Source of the DNA: Knoxdaviesia capensis
Lineage: Eukaryota; Ascomycota; Sordariomycetes; Microascales; Gondwanamycetaceae
NCBI GenBank assembly: GCA_001510575.1
Contig: LNGK01000003.1
Coordinates: forward strand, 3,363,732-3,427,731
Direction of reading: 5' to 3'
Length of the DNA stretch: 64,000 bases
In this document: positions 22,031 through 33,819 of the stretch, one piece after another
How the letters are laid out: the number at the start of each line of letters is the position of its first letter
How positions within the stretch are numbered: position 1 is the stretch's first letter
Position numbers and translations under genes: made by a program
Notes under the pieces: generated by a model
What the model saw: the letters and a program-made list of their open reading frames with translations, nothing else
What the model was told of the DNA's origin: nothing
Database searches by the model: none

Positions 22031-25000
22031 AACAACATTTCACTCTATCTCAACATTTTCTCTCTCTCTCTCTCTCTCTCTTTTTCTCTCTTCTCGTACT
22101 CGGCTAAGCTTCCTCTCCTCTCTTAACTCACATCATAACCCCAACCCTAATTATATGGAGACGGAGTATATGTGCATAGAGAGAGGGGAAAGGGTCCTGA
22201 TGAGATCTTTGCCTTTTCTCATTCTGGCTTTTAATCTCTTCTTCGTCTTTGTTTACCTCTTTCATCCACAAACCATTTTCACTCATTCTCGTATAGGTTT
22301 CTTTGTATCAAAATAGCCTTTTCTCTCAGTATCATCTATGATGAATTGGTTTATTAGTCCCAAGTCTACCTGCCGGCAACCTCATAACAAGCAGAATTAT
22401 ACTCGGTATTTCCTAACTTTCGCCAACGCCCATAAAAGCTCCGTTCGAAGCCCTCAAACGGTCTCCGTCGTATGTTATCCTCTTACCCACAACGCAAGAA
22501 CGGCCGAAATGTCCAGTCTTCGGCGGGTGATTATCCCGTCGGCCTGCTGCAGGTCTCTCTCACTCTCCCCATCTCGACTCACACCCGCCAACACTTTTTT
22601 TTGGCAGACCAGTGCCGAACGACCGTTTGAAATGGCGGTCAGGTTTCTGTCATCTCCCCTGGACGTAACTGTTACGATTATGCCACCCGGAGTCTCTGAG
22701 GCCAGGCAGTTTGCATATATGGATGCCGCTTGCCGTATGTAACATGTTACAATCAAACTAAAAAAGAAAATCCTGTGGTCGAGAGCCCAGGCGGAGAAGC
22801 AACATCTGGATGGACCAGTCCACCACCCACTCCATCCACACACAGCAAACTGCAACCACAAACAACCAAAGCAGACGAGGAGAGAGAAAATTTCTCTCTG
22901 CAGCCTGCCGTTTTGATCCAGCTTGGTTGCATTGCATAGGTGCCCAATGAACCAGGATGGGACGGTGACGGCCGGAGATTCCTGGCCTAGAATGATGGGG
23001 AGAGCGGAGCAACACAGTTGCAGATACCGTGAGAGGAGGCAGAAGGACGGGTCTGGGGAGTGAATCTCGTACGAAGTTGGATTGACACTACTACATGTAT
23101 CCCGTTCCAGGCCCTCAATCTGGGCCCTTGCTTTCCCTTGCTTGTTCAGCCCTCTCACGTTGATTCTCGTATTGGATGTGCGTCTTCTCCACCGGGTATA
23201 GCGTGTTTTGCAGGAGACAGGAAGCTGATCGCCTTGACCGGTCATCCTGCGAGATATGGCAGATACGTCGCTCGTTGGACTGTATGCAACCGCTTTGACT
23301 ACGTGGTCCGAAAGGCTCCAATTCATAAGCACTGCTCTCGTTTGGCCGTGATGTTTCAATTTACGCCGTCTCACGTCTGTACAGTACTCTATCAGAACAT
23401 CGGGTATGCCTACATGCGTACACCTGCTGTCAAGCACAAACTATCGGCTGCAGCCATCCCACTGGGCGGGCACGGGCAGTTCCGGGGCGACAAGGAGTGG
23501 GATAACCCATACCGCCTCTCCAGTTTCCGTTATCTTTATGTATGGGGACTTGTTTGCCATTTCTTTCCACTGCGTGCAGGATGTGGCAGAGCGGGCACAT
23601 CACAAGATCTCTGGCGGACCTCTTTTGGGATGAAACAGTGCCATATCTCTGCTGTGGCCTTGTTTGCTTGTGAATGTGATAGTGGCAGAGAGGATCCATC
23701 GGGAACGCTGCCAAAGTCAGTTGCCATGTCCCGCTTGGACTTCCACCGCCCGTCTACCCCCGGGTTGGCCCCCCCTCACCTGTCATGAATTTCCCGTGAG
23801 GCAAATGTTTCCACGGACCAGAACGAGCTGTACAGTATAGCCAGCCCCCAGCTTCCTCCAATGTCCTGTGCTGTGCGTAATTCACCCAGAAGCTATAATC
23901 GCCGTTGTTAGAGAGAACTTCTTCTATACGGTTGGCAGAAGACCGGAGCTTCTCCAGTCCTCGCCTGTCGCCACGGAGAGATATCATGGATACGCCGGCG
24001 ATAAGGTGTGCTTCATTTTTATCAGATCTGCGGCTGTTGTCTGTCTATCTATCTCACTTCCTTGGTTCTGGAACTGTTGTCGTAACGTACTTTGTTCCCA
24101 CGGTGGCAAAAACGAGCCCTCTCGAGTTCTGGACCTTCTCTATCCTACCCAAAGAAACGCCAATTTTGAGTCCATGGAATTCCCTTGTCTGCCACAGAAC
24201 ATTCCAGCCATTTTTCATGGGACTGTTTCATTGGTTCTTGAGGCCTGTCCACGAAAAACTGGCGATAATGCTTCTTCTTCCCCGCGTCTGCGGTGAGCTG
24301 AATGCGATGACAATTAGCAATGGACACACAACGGAGAGAGGTCACAATTTGTAAAATCATCCTGCCGGGACATTACATCACACATGGGTCCGTATCCAAT
24401 AGTCCAACCCTATCTACCAATAAATATCGTATCAACCTGGAAAAACGAGTGTCAGGAAAGGAAGAACAGCAGGTGACAGCCAGCAAGGATCGCACAAGAG
24501 ACAGTCCCAAGAAAAAAATGGAAACAACCTCTGGCTATCGCTCGCGCCAGTGTCCGCTACGATGTGTCTTCTCTCGCTACAGCACGCACGTCCTCAACTT
24601 TATTGCCTGGTGGGCTTCTTCCTCTCCATCAACCGCAAGAGCCTGGATCCCTGCCGGGGCACCGAAAAAGTGGCATGCCTTGGACCCGAACATGGATCCT
24701 GAAGGACGTTCTAGTAGGCTAGCCTGTCCTACTTCTTCAAGGCAAGCTGGACCTTCAGTCGTGCCGTGGATAGGCTATCCGGTACTGGGTTACGATTTGT
24801 ATGGGTTTCCCACTCTCAGCCTCCGCCCCTCATCTCTTGAAGCGAGTTGCAGGACAAGAATACAAGGCTTTACCGAGAGAAACAGGGTCCAGTACAGGGA
24901 ATGTGCCGATAATTCCTGTTATTTGTTGCTTTCGGCGACCTATTCACAAAGCGGGGGAGGGCACGACTGTAGGTGAGGGGCTGCTCACGAGAAGGCGAGA

Positions 25001-28000
25001 TATGACAGAAAGGGCAATATGGTTTAGGTTGAGACGCCCGGTCACTCACGATATGGGCATGGCAGCACCAAGATAGAGGACACCGGACAAGCCTGCCCGC
25101 TAAACGACCCAACATTTCATCCGAACTTCCATGTTCTCGGACAAAGCGGAAGGCGTCAGTCGGTTGGGTTGTCGAATCAGTAACAGCCGTGGTTCTCCCG
25201 GCACTCTCTTCCAGCCTGACAAGAAGAGTCTTCTATGGGGACCAATGCATGGGGAATACCCATATGACCGTAAATATGCACTTGGCACTGCAAGAGTATG
25301 ATAGTTTTGCGTATGTGTAGGGGCCAAGCAACAAGTCAACAAGACAAGCACCGTAGACCGCATCCTTGTTCAGGTTCTCTATCTTGTCCGATCTTGGTCC
25401 TGGCGAAAGCTGCCCACGCAAGTGCCCATTTATCTTTACCTAGGCAATCACATCCAGAATCATGAATGCGCACTACTCGGCCTCACACACACATATTACC
25501 CACAGTCTGAACTACTCGCTATCGTGCGGCTCTAGAGTTCCACCTGGAGATTGAATCCTTCCCAACCTCGGTAGCCTACGGATATAGTGCGCGTAATTAA
25601 GTAACATCAACCTCCAATATATTCGAGCTCGAATCGAGGAACACATGATAATATTAGTCTGCGGCCAGATATCCGGCCAGGGCCTCTGGCGATTTCGCGG
25701 TTTCGGCGTGGCGTAGCATTCCATTCACCTGCATATCCCTGTGCCGTATATACACATCCTCCTGACGTGTAAGTGAGGCGGGCCATATATGTAGTGTACG
25801 GTTAACAGCCAGAACTCTGCAATTGTCCTATACAGCCAGACACATGCAATAGAATGCTTGAAGTCGAGCATCAAATCATCTAGAATAGTATGTCGGAGTA
25901 TAGCCTTTTTAAGTCTAGCGGCTAGGTCCTTTTGATTCTTATCAAGTCACCTCGATACGATTATCACTTGAAATAGATGTAGATCGTGAGACTTCTCTTG
26001 TTGACTCACCAACCACGACACGTGGATTTTACGGTGTCTGGAGAGAAGTCTAGACTCAAACCCTAATTATAACAGTTCTCGTGGCCTCCTTCCTCACTTC
26101 CGACTTTTGCAAGATTTATCCACGTGCGAGCCCAAGAAGTCTTGCCCTAACCCTATCATTTGTCATGGCAGAGAAGGAGTTACTCATCTCAATCGCTCGG
26201 CCATGATGGGAGGAAATGGGAAGGAGCGCTGCTTCGCCTGACCCATCCATATCTCGAAGAAAGTTTATTAGGTCATCATCATCTTTTCTTCTTCCTGGAT
26301 TTCACATCAGGTCAAATGGAACTCCTTTTCCGGCTGAAAGTTACCTAGGAACAAACTGTCTGAGAATACGCTCCTATCAATGCTCCCAAAAGACGGCCAA
26401 TCCTGCAGCCCTTTGCCAACATCTTTACATACGAATAGAGTCCGGGGTTGTTGCGCGGCCATGAAAGGCCAGACTACCAAAGATGGCAATCATTGAGATC
26501 CCATTTATCATTTATTTCATCCCATCTCCAAGGTATCAATATGCATTCCATTCTCGAAAATCCCGTCCCACGATTTTCCCGCTGAAACGAACGGGATTGC
26601 TCCCGTTCTACCGATCAAGTCTACCTTGTGGTTCCAACTGATGATGTTTCAAGCAACGCAGATCGAGAGTCTTCCCGGGAACATGAAGTCTCCCCGCATT
26701 TCTTTCCGACTCCGGCAGTGGGAGAACCCACTGATTCATGCAAAAGGCTTCATAATTACTCAGGTGTAATATTACCAGTGTTCCCCTTCCCCCAGAAAGC
26801 TTCACTCAGCCTATTTGAACCTGAGTTGGGGTTTCTACGGATGTTCGGGTCCCTCCTGCAAGTCTATCCTCATCAGACTTCAATCGGGGATGAAGTTGCA
26901 TTTTTACTATCATAAGTCCATATATGTGAGCTCCTTAGCCTCTCATATTTTCCCCATGTCCTCTCATGCCATCATTCTTCTCGGGAAGGGTGGAAACTGG
27001 CGCGGGAAGGATAATATACCACGGGAAGTGAATGTTCTCTCATTTCTCGCTTATATGAAGAACTCAAATCGGACAAAAAGGAATCCTGGAAACACAGAAG
27101 TGAAAACCACGAAGCTAAATTTGAAAACAGACCGGCTATAAACGAACCGATTTCTACCTTCAAATGCCCTTTTCTAGGCCACCACGAATCAGACCCGTTG
27201 AATTTTGAATGTCCGTTCCGGCTCCTTGATCATTATGCTGTTGTCGATCCCGCGGCCCAATAAGTGGATGTACCTGGCCAGACTTGGAAGTCGCTTCATC
27301 TCGAGACGCTCAATTTGAGGTCAGGCAAGATCTCTGTACTATATGGTGATTTGTATCCCGCATTTGAGTGCCTACTCTCCCGCTTACCGTGTGCCCGTTC
27401 AGTCACCCACTATCCGGTTTGCACCCCACACGTCATTCACACCTCCATTGGGATGTTAATGGAATGAATGTATGGTTCTTGTCAGTCAGCCTGTCCTATG
27501 CCCGGCGTTTGCCTTTCCATGACTGAACAGTTCGGCAATGTTTGGTTTGTATTTCAGGTGGGTGAAGTGCTCCTCAAACTTCAGGACTATATCCCATCTG
27601 CCCTCTATATCAATCAGCCCAGCCGCTTGTTGGAGTCAGGGTGTGACGACTCAACACGCTTTTCACCACTTCGGCTGGTCTGTACGATGCAAAAAAGCGG
27701 CTTTGATATATCTCCCAGCGGGCCGATAGCATCGGCGCCGTCATACACACTCGCTCTTCCTTCAAACGAGCGGTAAAGGCAAGTCGGTCAGTTTTGGCTA
27801 TTCATTGTCCTTTTGTGCAAGAAAATTTCCCCATGGGGTGAAAGAAATTGGCATAATTCATGAGACCGGGCCGGCGATTTCTGCCTATGCAACAGGCCCG
27901 CCTGTCTATCTCGTCCATCGTGATCTTTTTGGCTCTTCTCGGCCGTCCAGTTCTTGGTCGAACCCACAGCTGAAAACTGATCAATAATGGTGATCGGCTT

Positions 28001-29270
28001 TCAAAATGCTCAACCGTCTTCTCACACCCTTTTTGGGTAATGCTCTTGGCTTTCTCTCAGTCGATTCGGGAACTGGACGCAATTATGGGAGGGAATTCCA
28101 TGGTACAAGCGACGGCATGCTACCGGGCGCTCTTTGGGGCTGTTATCTTCCCGGTCAACCTAGGGCACGCCACTTCAACCGTGGGATCTATCTCATGGTC
28201 AAGGCGCAGACAATACTCAATGCGGTGAGTTATCATACTTTGTAAGTTGAGCGTGGATGTGCAACTAGTCTTGTTCCTTTGGTATTTTATACGAGTTACG
28301 GGTTCACTACTAAGTCGATTCCAAATACCCATTTCTGTTCAGCGTACACGAAAAGCACGGCATCATTCACAAGTGTGATATGTTTGCATTGTTCATGACT
28401 CTGGAACCACGGCCGCGGGCTCTGATCGTCGTGGAGGATCAACCATGCAAGCTATCCAGCGGGTCTATCCGGGCAGGTTTTGGCTGGAAAGTGTTCAGTC
28501 AGTCAGGACAACCTTCGGACTGTTGAGCTGCAAGTCACCTCACAGGAAGCACAAAGTTTCACGAACATGACAGTTACCTTCTTGTTGTCCATAGGAATGT
28601 TTCATCGTCAGAAGCGTTATGTGGCCATGAGTCCAGCACACCAGGACCTGGGAACTCCACCCAGACTTTGAGCTAGAGTCGGTCTCGAACATTCAGAACG
28701 GGAACTTATTAAGACCCGAAGGTTGCAGAGACTGATCTAACCCATGCCCAAGAAATGCGTCACTATCCGACAAGGAGAAACACGGATATCATCTTCATAT
28801 CACATCAACGTCACCAGGTGTCTACGAGCACATGGTTCGAGGGATGTACGGATACGGAAATAGTAGCACTCACGGCCACGATGTGTTAGTGCAAACCACT
28901 TAGATTCGCGGGGCGGAAGGTCGAACATCGATGACGAAAAGAGGAGTCCCGGCAAGGCACGAGTCAAGCATATCTACGGCAAGTATCCAGAAAACACCAT
29001 ATCTAGTTCTCTAGCGAGTTCCTATTCTAATGCGCTGTGTGATTAAAGGACGCTACGCATACACACCCTTCCCAGATTGGGTATGCCCTGGGTATCAAGA
29101 AACATAAACGGAGATGCACTCCGTTTCACAACTCCGCTACAACTACTTGCGTTTGTCCCTATCGACAGAGGAGGGCCATGCTAGGGTATCTCAGTCACCA
29201 AAAGAGCTCCGGAGTTCCATGCCGCCCAGTCTCTGTGGCAAAGACGACAACAAGGCCTTCTCCCGTCAGT
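22031..29270. other. Right part of the gene-poor region, no gene recognised
   Basis: A pyrimidine-rich plus-strand stretch at 22030-22340 resembles a fungal promoter or leader, but the frames behind it (22338-22742 on plus; 23437-22475 on minus, which begins with GTG rather than ATG) show no known domain. Teloboxes lie at 22143-22150, 26059-26066 and 26145-26154. The last kilobase before 29271 is presumably the 3' flank of the Mpp6 gene. Confidence 0.5.
22059..22080. repeat. (TC)11 microsatellite within a CT-rich tract
   Basis: A perfect TC run, followed by a mixed pyrimidine-rich stretch to about 22130 on the plus strand. Confidence 0.9.
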
Positions 29271-30280
29271 TTAGCCCCGACGGGGACCATGCGAAGAGGA
29301 CTTCAAGCTCGGGCAATCCACCGCCTTGTGACCCTGCCCACCACAGCGGTAGCACTCAAAGGCCGAGGATCCGGGGAACGAGTGTCTGCCGGACGCCGAG
29401 GTCTGGCGGTTGAGGTTGACCTCACGCTTCACGCGTTTATCACGGAACTCGCGCGCGCGGAGCTCCTCGGGGGTCGGGTTCTTATCCCGCTCGCGCTTGG
29501 TGCCCCGCGCCGGCGGCTGCTGGGTGAACGAGGCCGAGTCGGCGCGGCCCGAGAGCGACTTCACGCGCTTGAGTTTCATCGGCTCGGAGTTGCGGCGCTG
29601 GCGGTCGGCGTCGTCGGGCATCTCGTCGTCGGACGAGCCGTCGGAATCGTCGTGCGTGCCGGCCTGGGAGGGAGTTAGTAAACGCGGATCAGTGTCAAGA
29701 GGGGTGTAGCTCTAGCAAACGGCGAGGAGAAGCCAATGGCACATACCTCGGATTTCTTCTTGGCAGACTTGGGCTTGTAGTTGGCTGTTTGCCGGCGGCC
29801 CATCAAGGGGTTATCTTCCGTGGGGAAGTCGTCGCCCGAGTAGTCGTCGTCGCTCTCGGAGCCGCTGGTACCGCCGAGGCCAGCCGCCAGAGCACGGTCG
29901 ATATCGCCGAAGCTGACATGCACGATATTGTATTTGGACGTGGACGGCTTGCGGGCCGCAAGCACCAGCTCCGGGTCCAGCACCCAGTGGGTGTCGGCGG
30001 CAGCGGCCGTGTGCTGCTCCAGCGCGGCGCGGTGCTTGTCCTCGACCTCCTTCACGGCCGCGCGAACATCCTCAGCGCTCGCGCCGGTCGCGGCGGGGGC
30101 CACGGTCGGGGTGATCGGGGTCGAGGGCGATCGGGGGTCGGTTGCATGGGGGTTGCTAATCTTGCGCCGCTTCGCGGCCGAGGCGGCGTCGTCCGATGCC
30201 GGCGATGCCTGGGCGGCACGCTGCATGAACTTCATGGTGAGAACACGCGAGGACATCGCGTTGGGTGTTGAAGATGACAT
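29271..30280 (-). CDS. MPP6: Mpp6-type nuclear exosome cofactor with C-terminal zinc knuckle
   Basis: Two exons, 30280-29747 and 29663-29271, join in phase 0 to 308 residues. The 83-nt intron has a GTATGT donor, a TACTAAC branch site and a CAG acceptor. The signature of the MPHOSPH6/Mpp6 family is at the N-terminus: MSSRVLTMKFMQRAA starting at residue 9, where an alternative ATG (30256) could be the true start. A basic, disordered middle carries the weak motif DTHWVLDPE. Near the end is a CCHC zinc knuckle, C-x2-C-x4-H-x4-C, with Cys282, Cys285, His290 and Cys295. Mpp6 docks the RNA helicase Mtr4 onto the nuclear exosome with Rrp6 and helps in rRNA maturation and decay of cryptic transcripts. 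The gene is divergent from NDUFS6, sharing 696 bases of upstream DNA. Confidence 0.87.
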
Positions 30281-30976
30281 GGTGAACAGAGAGGAAGCTC
30301 TCTGGGGTCCAGAGAAAAGCAACGTCTTCGATGTAAGTCCAGGGTGCTTTTGCAGTGCACAATACTTGAGATCTTACCCAAGTGGGATGAGAAGGAATCC
30401 TAAATCGTGTGCTTCAAGACGGCGTTTGTGTCCGTTAGGAAGAAAAAGACGGTTAGGGAGAAGTCACTTCAGCCTACAGGTCCAGATAAGGTAAATATTA
30501 CAAATGAAGGATGAACGTCGGATATCATGATCAGTATCAACAAAGCTGGTGTATTATTGTCATATCAGGCGCAAATATAAGAAAAAACCTGAAGTTTGAA
30601 TGAAAATAAATACTGGCACATGTGTGTCGTAACTAAAAAATAAAAAATACAAAAAAATAAACCCTTCTGGCAAAATAACCCAACTGGATACAGATATACG
30701 GCCCATAAAACTGTCTTAAGTAAGCTCAAGAGTTTATTTCCCCATGGTTTATCCAGCCAATTAGGGTACTGGTAAAAGTGTACGGAGCAATTGGATTTCA
30801 AGATTGTTCCGACAAGCTTGCTCCGAGACCAGACAAACTTCGACGACAGCGACGATTCCCACGCTGAATACCCTCCAGAGCGCCGTGACATTGTTGCCCT
30901 TTCCTCGACCGATCCGAGATCCCTGCGAAACCACCACCATATTCCAGACGCACTCACACACACACACATACACACA
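30281..30976. promoter_or_regulatory. Shared divergent promoter region of Mpp6 (-) and NDUFS6 (+)
   Basis: These 696 bases separate two divergent start codons, so they must contain both promoters and leaders. A TTAGGG motif (telobox core on the minus strand) lies near 30454. A CA repeat (about 30955-30976) sits directly before the NDUFS6 ATG. No convincing TATA box is visible on either side. Confidence 0.6.
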
Positions 30977-31767
30977 ATGGCAACGAGCCAATTGAGGGCA
31001 GCTGCGCAGCTGTCCCGGCGCACGGCGCTGGGCGTGTCCCGCCGCAGCCTGGCGACGTCGGCGCGCTGGATGAAGGAGACGGCCGGCACGGCGGTGGCGG
31101 CGAAGGGCGAGACTGCGGCGGCGGCGGCGGCGGCGGAGGAGTCGCTGACGGTCACGCAGGCGCCCAACCGCGCCGGCGTGTGGGCGAAGAGCCAGAAGCC
31201 GCGAGACCAGGCCATGACCGGTCCGCTGTTCGAGCAGACTGATTTCCGGCTGCAGGTATGAAGAGTCCGGGGGAGAGTTGGGTGTTGTTCTTGTCTGTTG
31301 GCCCAAGATAAGGACGGCCATCACAGCTCAATTGGGCTGTGGGACTGGATGGGGTTTCCGAGGTCATTTTGTGTTGTCACGAGCGCTAATTCTTTCCCTT
31401 CGTTTTCGGTTGATCAGCCTCAACCGCACTCCGCTATGGAGCTCATCCACGAGCACCCCGTGCAGTGGACGCACGCCCAGCGCGTGGCCTGCGACGGCGG
31501 CGGCGGCCCGGCCGGCCACCCGCGCATCTTCATCAACCTCGACAAGCCCAAGATCTGCGTGTGCGGATACTGCGGTCTTCCCTATGTATGAGCGAACCCG
31601 TCCCACCCGTTTTCTCTTGGCTTCCCGCCACCCAGCCTTGGGGGCCGTACAGGTGTTTGCTTCTCCCTCGTATGTACTAACAGCCTCCTTTGGCAATCTG
31701 ATAGGCCAACGAGCACCACCGGAAACACATCGAGGCCCTCCCGCAGACCTCGCACCCGCTGGCGTAA
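30977..31767 (+). CDS. NADH:ubiquinone oxidoreductase zinc-binding 13 kDa subunit (NDUFS6 type)
   Basis: Three exons, 30977-31255, 31418-31585 and 31705-31767, encode 169 residues. The introns (162 and 119 nt) have GTATGA donors; the second has a TACTAAC branch site. The first 30 residues (MATSQLRAAAQLSRR) are rich in Arg, Ala and Ser without acids, a typical mitochondrial presequence. The C-terminal half has the zf-CHCC fold: Cys118, His127, Cys142 and Cys145 with the exact spacing C-x8-H-x14-C-x2-C, in HPRIFINLDKPKICVCGYCG. NDUFS6 is an accessory subunit of respiratory complex I that binds zinc late in assembly. An Ala/Glu-rich segment at about residues 48-55 comes from a GCG triplet run (31118-31139) and is probably variable. 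Start choice: first ATG after the CA repeat, giving the presequence. Confidence 0.95.
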
Positions 31768-32492
31768 CGGCCCGGCCCCGTCGATTTTGAACAATACACA
31801 GAGAGAGAGCGAGAGCATAAGGCGGCGGAATGCAGCGGATTAATCCACATTGAGCCTGTCTCAAACGCACATATTGTATCATCTGGTTTCCTTTTTTTTG
31901 TTCTGTTTCCAGGTTCGCTTGAAGTGAGACCTTTTTTCCCGCGCCCACGACTCGACGTGGGAGGCCGGAGCCAAGTCTAGGGTGGTTGTAAATATGAGCT
32001 ACATCAATGCTACGTGTGTTGTTGCACGAATATCCCAGAAGCCGTGTTCCGGAGTGGCCGCGAGCTGAAGTGAACGTGGGTCGATGCCCTCTTGCGTAGC
32101 GATATGAGAATGTGACGAGATCATTGCGTTGGGGTCAGTTTCTATGACTAGCTTAAAGTATAGGTGCGGGCTGAAATCAATCAGGATTTGCTGAATGGAT
32201 AACCCTCGACATTTTCTTCAACTTCTGACGTAGTGATCTCGGTTTCGGCCGCCAGTGAAGCAGAGAGGTCGTAACCCTAACCCTGAACCTGAAAACGGCT
32301 CTATCTCCACTTCCCCATGCCTTATAGACTCGATCTTCATTCATCCCATGATACCGTCTTCTTCCTCTTTATGACCTAGTCCAGCAGTGTCCATATACAG
32401 CCTCCTACGCCACCGCAAGCGAGTAACCACCAGGATCTTTCCCCGCCGCTGATTCCCTGCACACACCCTTTTTTCCGCACGCCACCACCACG
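31768..32492. other. Intergenic region between NDUFS6 and the YjbQ-like gene, with a telobox
   Basis: The 725 bases between these same-strand genes hold the 3' flank of NDUFS6 and the promoter of the next gene. A tandem telobox, AACCCTAACCCT, is at 32273-32284, about 210 bases before the YjbQ-like ATG. No gene is seen. Confidence 0.6.
32273..32284 (+). promoter_or_regulatory. Tandem telobox (possible Tbf1-type site)
   Basis: AACCCTAACCCT, followed by the near repeat GAACCT, about 210 bases upstream of the YjbQ-like start codon. In ascomycetes such TTAGGG elements in promoters are bound by Tbf1-like Myb proteins, particularly at ribosomal and translation genes. Binding here is inferred from the motif alone. 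Confidence 0.4.
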
Positions 32493-33078
32493 ATGTCCTG
32501 GTTCCAGAAGCAATTCACATTCCCCGCGCGCGCGCGCGGCTCGTACCTGGTGACAGACCTGGTGCTGAAGGAGCTGCCGGAGATCAAGGAGTTCCGCGTG
32601 GGGCTGGTGCACCTGTTCGTGCAGCACACGAGCTGCGCGCTCAGCCTCAACGAGAACTGGGACGAGGACGTGCGCCACGACATGACCGACGCGCTGGAGC
32701 GCATCGCACCCTTCGAGGGCAAGGATGGCGAGGAGATCTACCGGCACAACGCCGAGGGCCGGGATGATATGCCGGTGAGTGCTGTGTGTGCGGGCTCGTG
32801 TGGTGCCGTTGGACTGACGGGTGGGCCGTGCTCGGTCGATAGGGCCATATCAAGAGCTCGCTGATCGGGGCGAGCGTGTCTGTCCCCATCAAGGACGGGC
32901 GGCTGGTAAGAACTCTCTCTCGTCCCATTCACGGGCTTCTCGACCTGGTATCCTTGCTGACGCGTGCTCGCTACCGAAGGCCACCGGAACGTGGCAGGGC
33001 ATCTGGTACCTGGAGTTCCGGGCTATGAAGCACCAGCGCAAGGTGGTGGCCACCATCCAGGGGGAGAAGTACGCCTAG
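32493..33078 (+). CDS. YjbQ / UPF0047 family protein
   Basis: Three exons, 32493-32774, 32843-32905 and 32980-33078, encode 147 residues (usual size about 140). Introns are 68 and 74 nt, with GTGAGT and GTAAGA donors. The family signature is complete: QHTSCALSLNEN at residues 44-55, YRHN at 83-86, DDMPGHIKSSLIG at 91-103, and GTWQGIWYLEFR at 118-129. His45, His85 and His96 are the likely metal or active-site histidines. The family is found from bacteria to fungi and plants; some bacterial members show weak thiamine-phosphate synthase activity in suppressor screens, but the physiological role is not settled. No targeting signal is visible, so it is probably cytosolic. Confidence 0.94.
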
Positions 33079-33819
33079 AATCAATCAGAATGGGAATATG
33101 CTGTATACAGTACATACCCCCGGTATGGACTCACGGAACCGTTACGAAGGAATGTGGAAGGATATGTTTCCTTTTTCGGTTATGAACTTTGGTTGATAGA
33201 TCAATCGACCTTTTGGCGTTGCATCTACACCGGTAGATAGATACGCTGTTCTGACCGCGCCACTCTATGCCGCATCACTTGAGAAAGGAGAAGAACGAAG
33301 ATGAACATTAAGGCGTGTCTCTTTTTACCTATCGTGTAGTCTTAATTACAAGTCCCCACGCCACCGAAAAAGAAATCCCACTAGAAAACACAAAAGAAAA
33401 AAAAAGGCAGAGAGAGAATGCCGGTTCTCTAAGACACCAATGTGCTCCGTGTACGCCATGAAGAGAAGGATAGCCCCCGGAGAAATACAGAAAGGGGGAA
33501 AAGAATTTGAAAAATAGAAACATGAAAAAACAAGGAACAGGAGAGAGTAGGAACCGGACGAAGTAGTGAAAGGGAGAAAACCGAGGTACTTCGACCTTGA
33601 CGCCCCGTGAGAGAAACAAACAAGAGGCCAAGGGCGGACGTACCAGATTCCCATGATTGAAGAGTTAAGCAAAGCACAAGAGAGGAAAGAGAACGCCATA
33701 CGGGCATGAAAATGGAGAGACCAGGGCGGTTCCAGGACCCCTATCGGATCCCGAACGAACGAAGAAGAGAACCAGGAACCTTCCACCACTCAACCGACAA
33801 AAGCACTGGGCTCCACCGT
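33079..33819. other. Convergent 3' flanks, no gene seen
   Basis: This region separates the stop codons of the convergent YjbQ-like (+) and CFIm25 (-) genes. A TATACAGTAC motif is at 33104-33113. The part from 33370 to 33700 is purine-rich on the plus strand, so pyrimidine-rich on the CFIm25 sense strand. Confidence 0.6.

Noticed and set aside
22475..23437. 320-codon minus-strand open frame
   Set aside because: It begins with GTG, is rich in Cys and Trp without any recognisable domain, and overlaps another long frame on the plus strand; probably chance.
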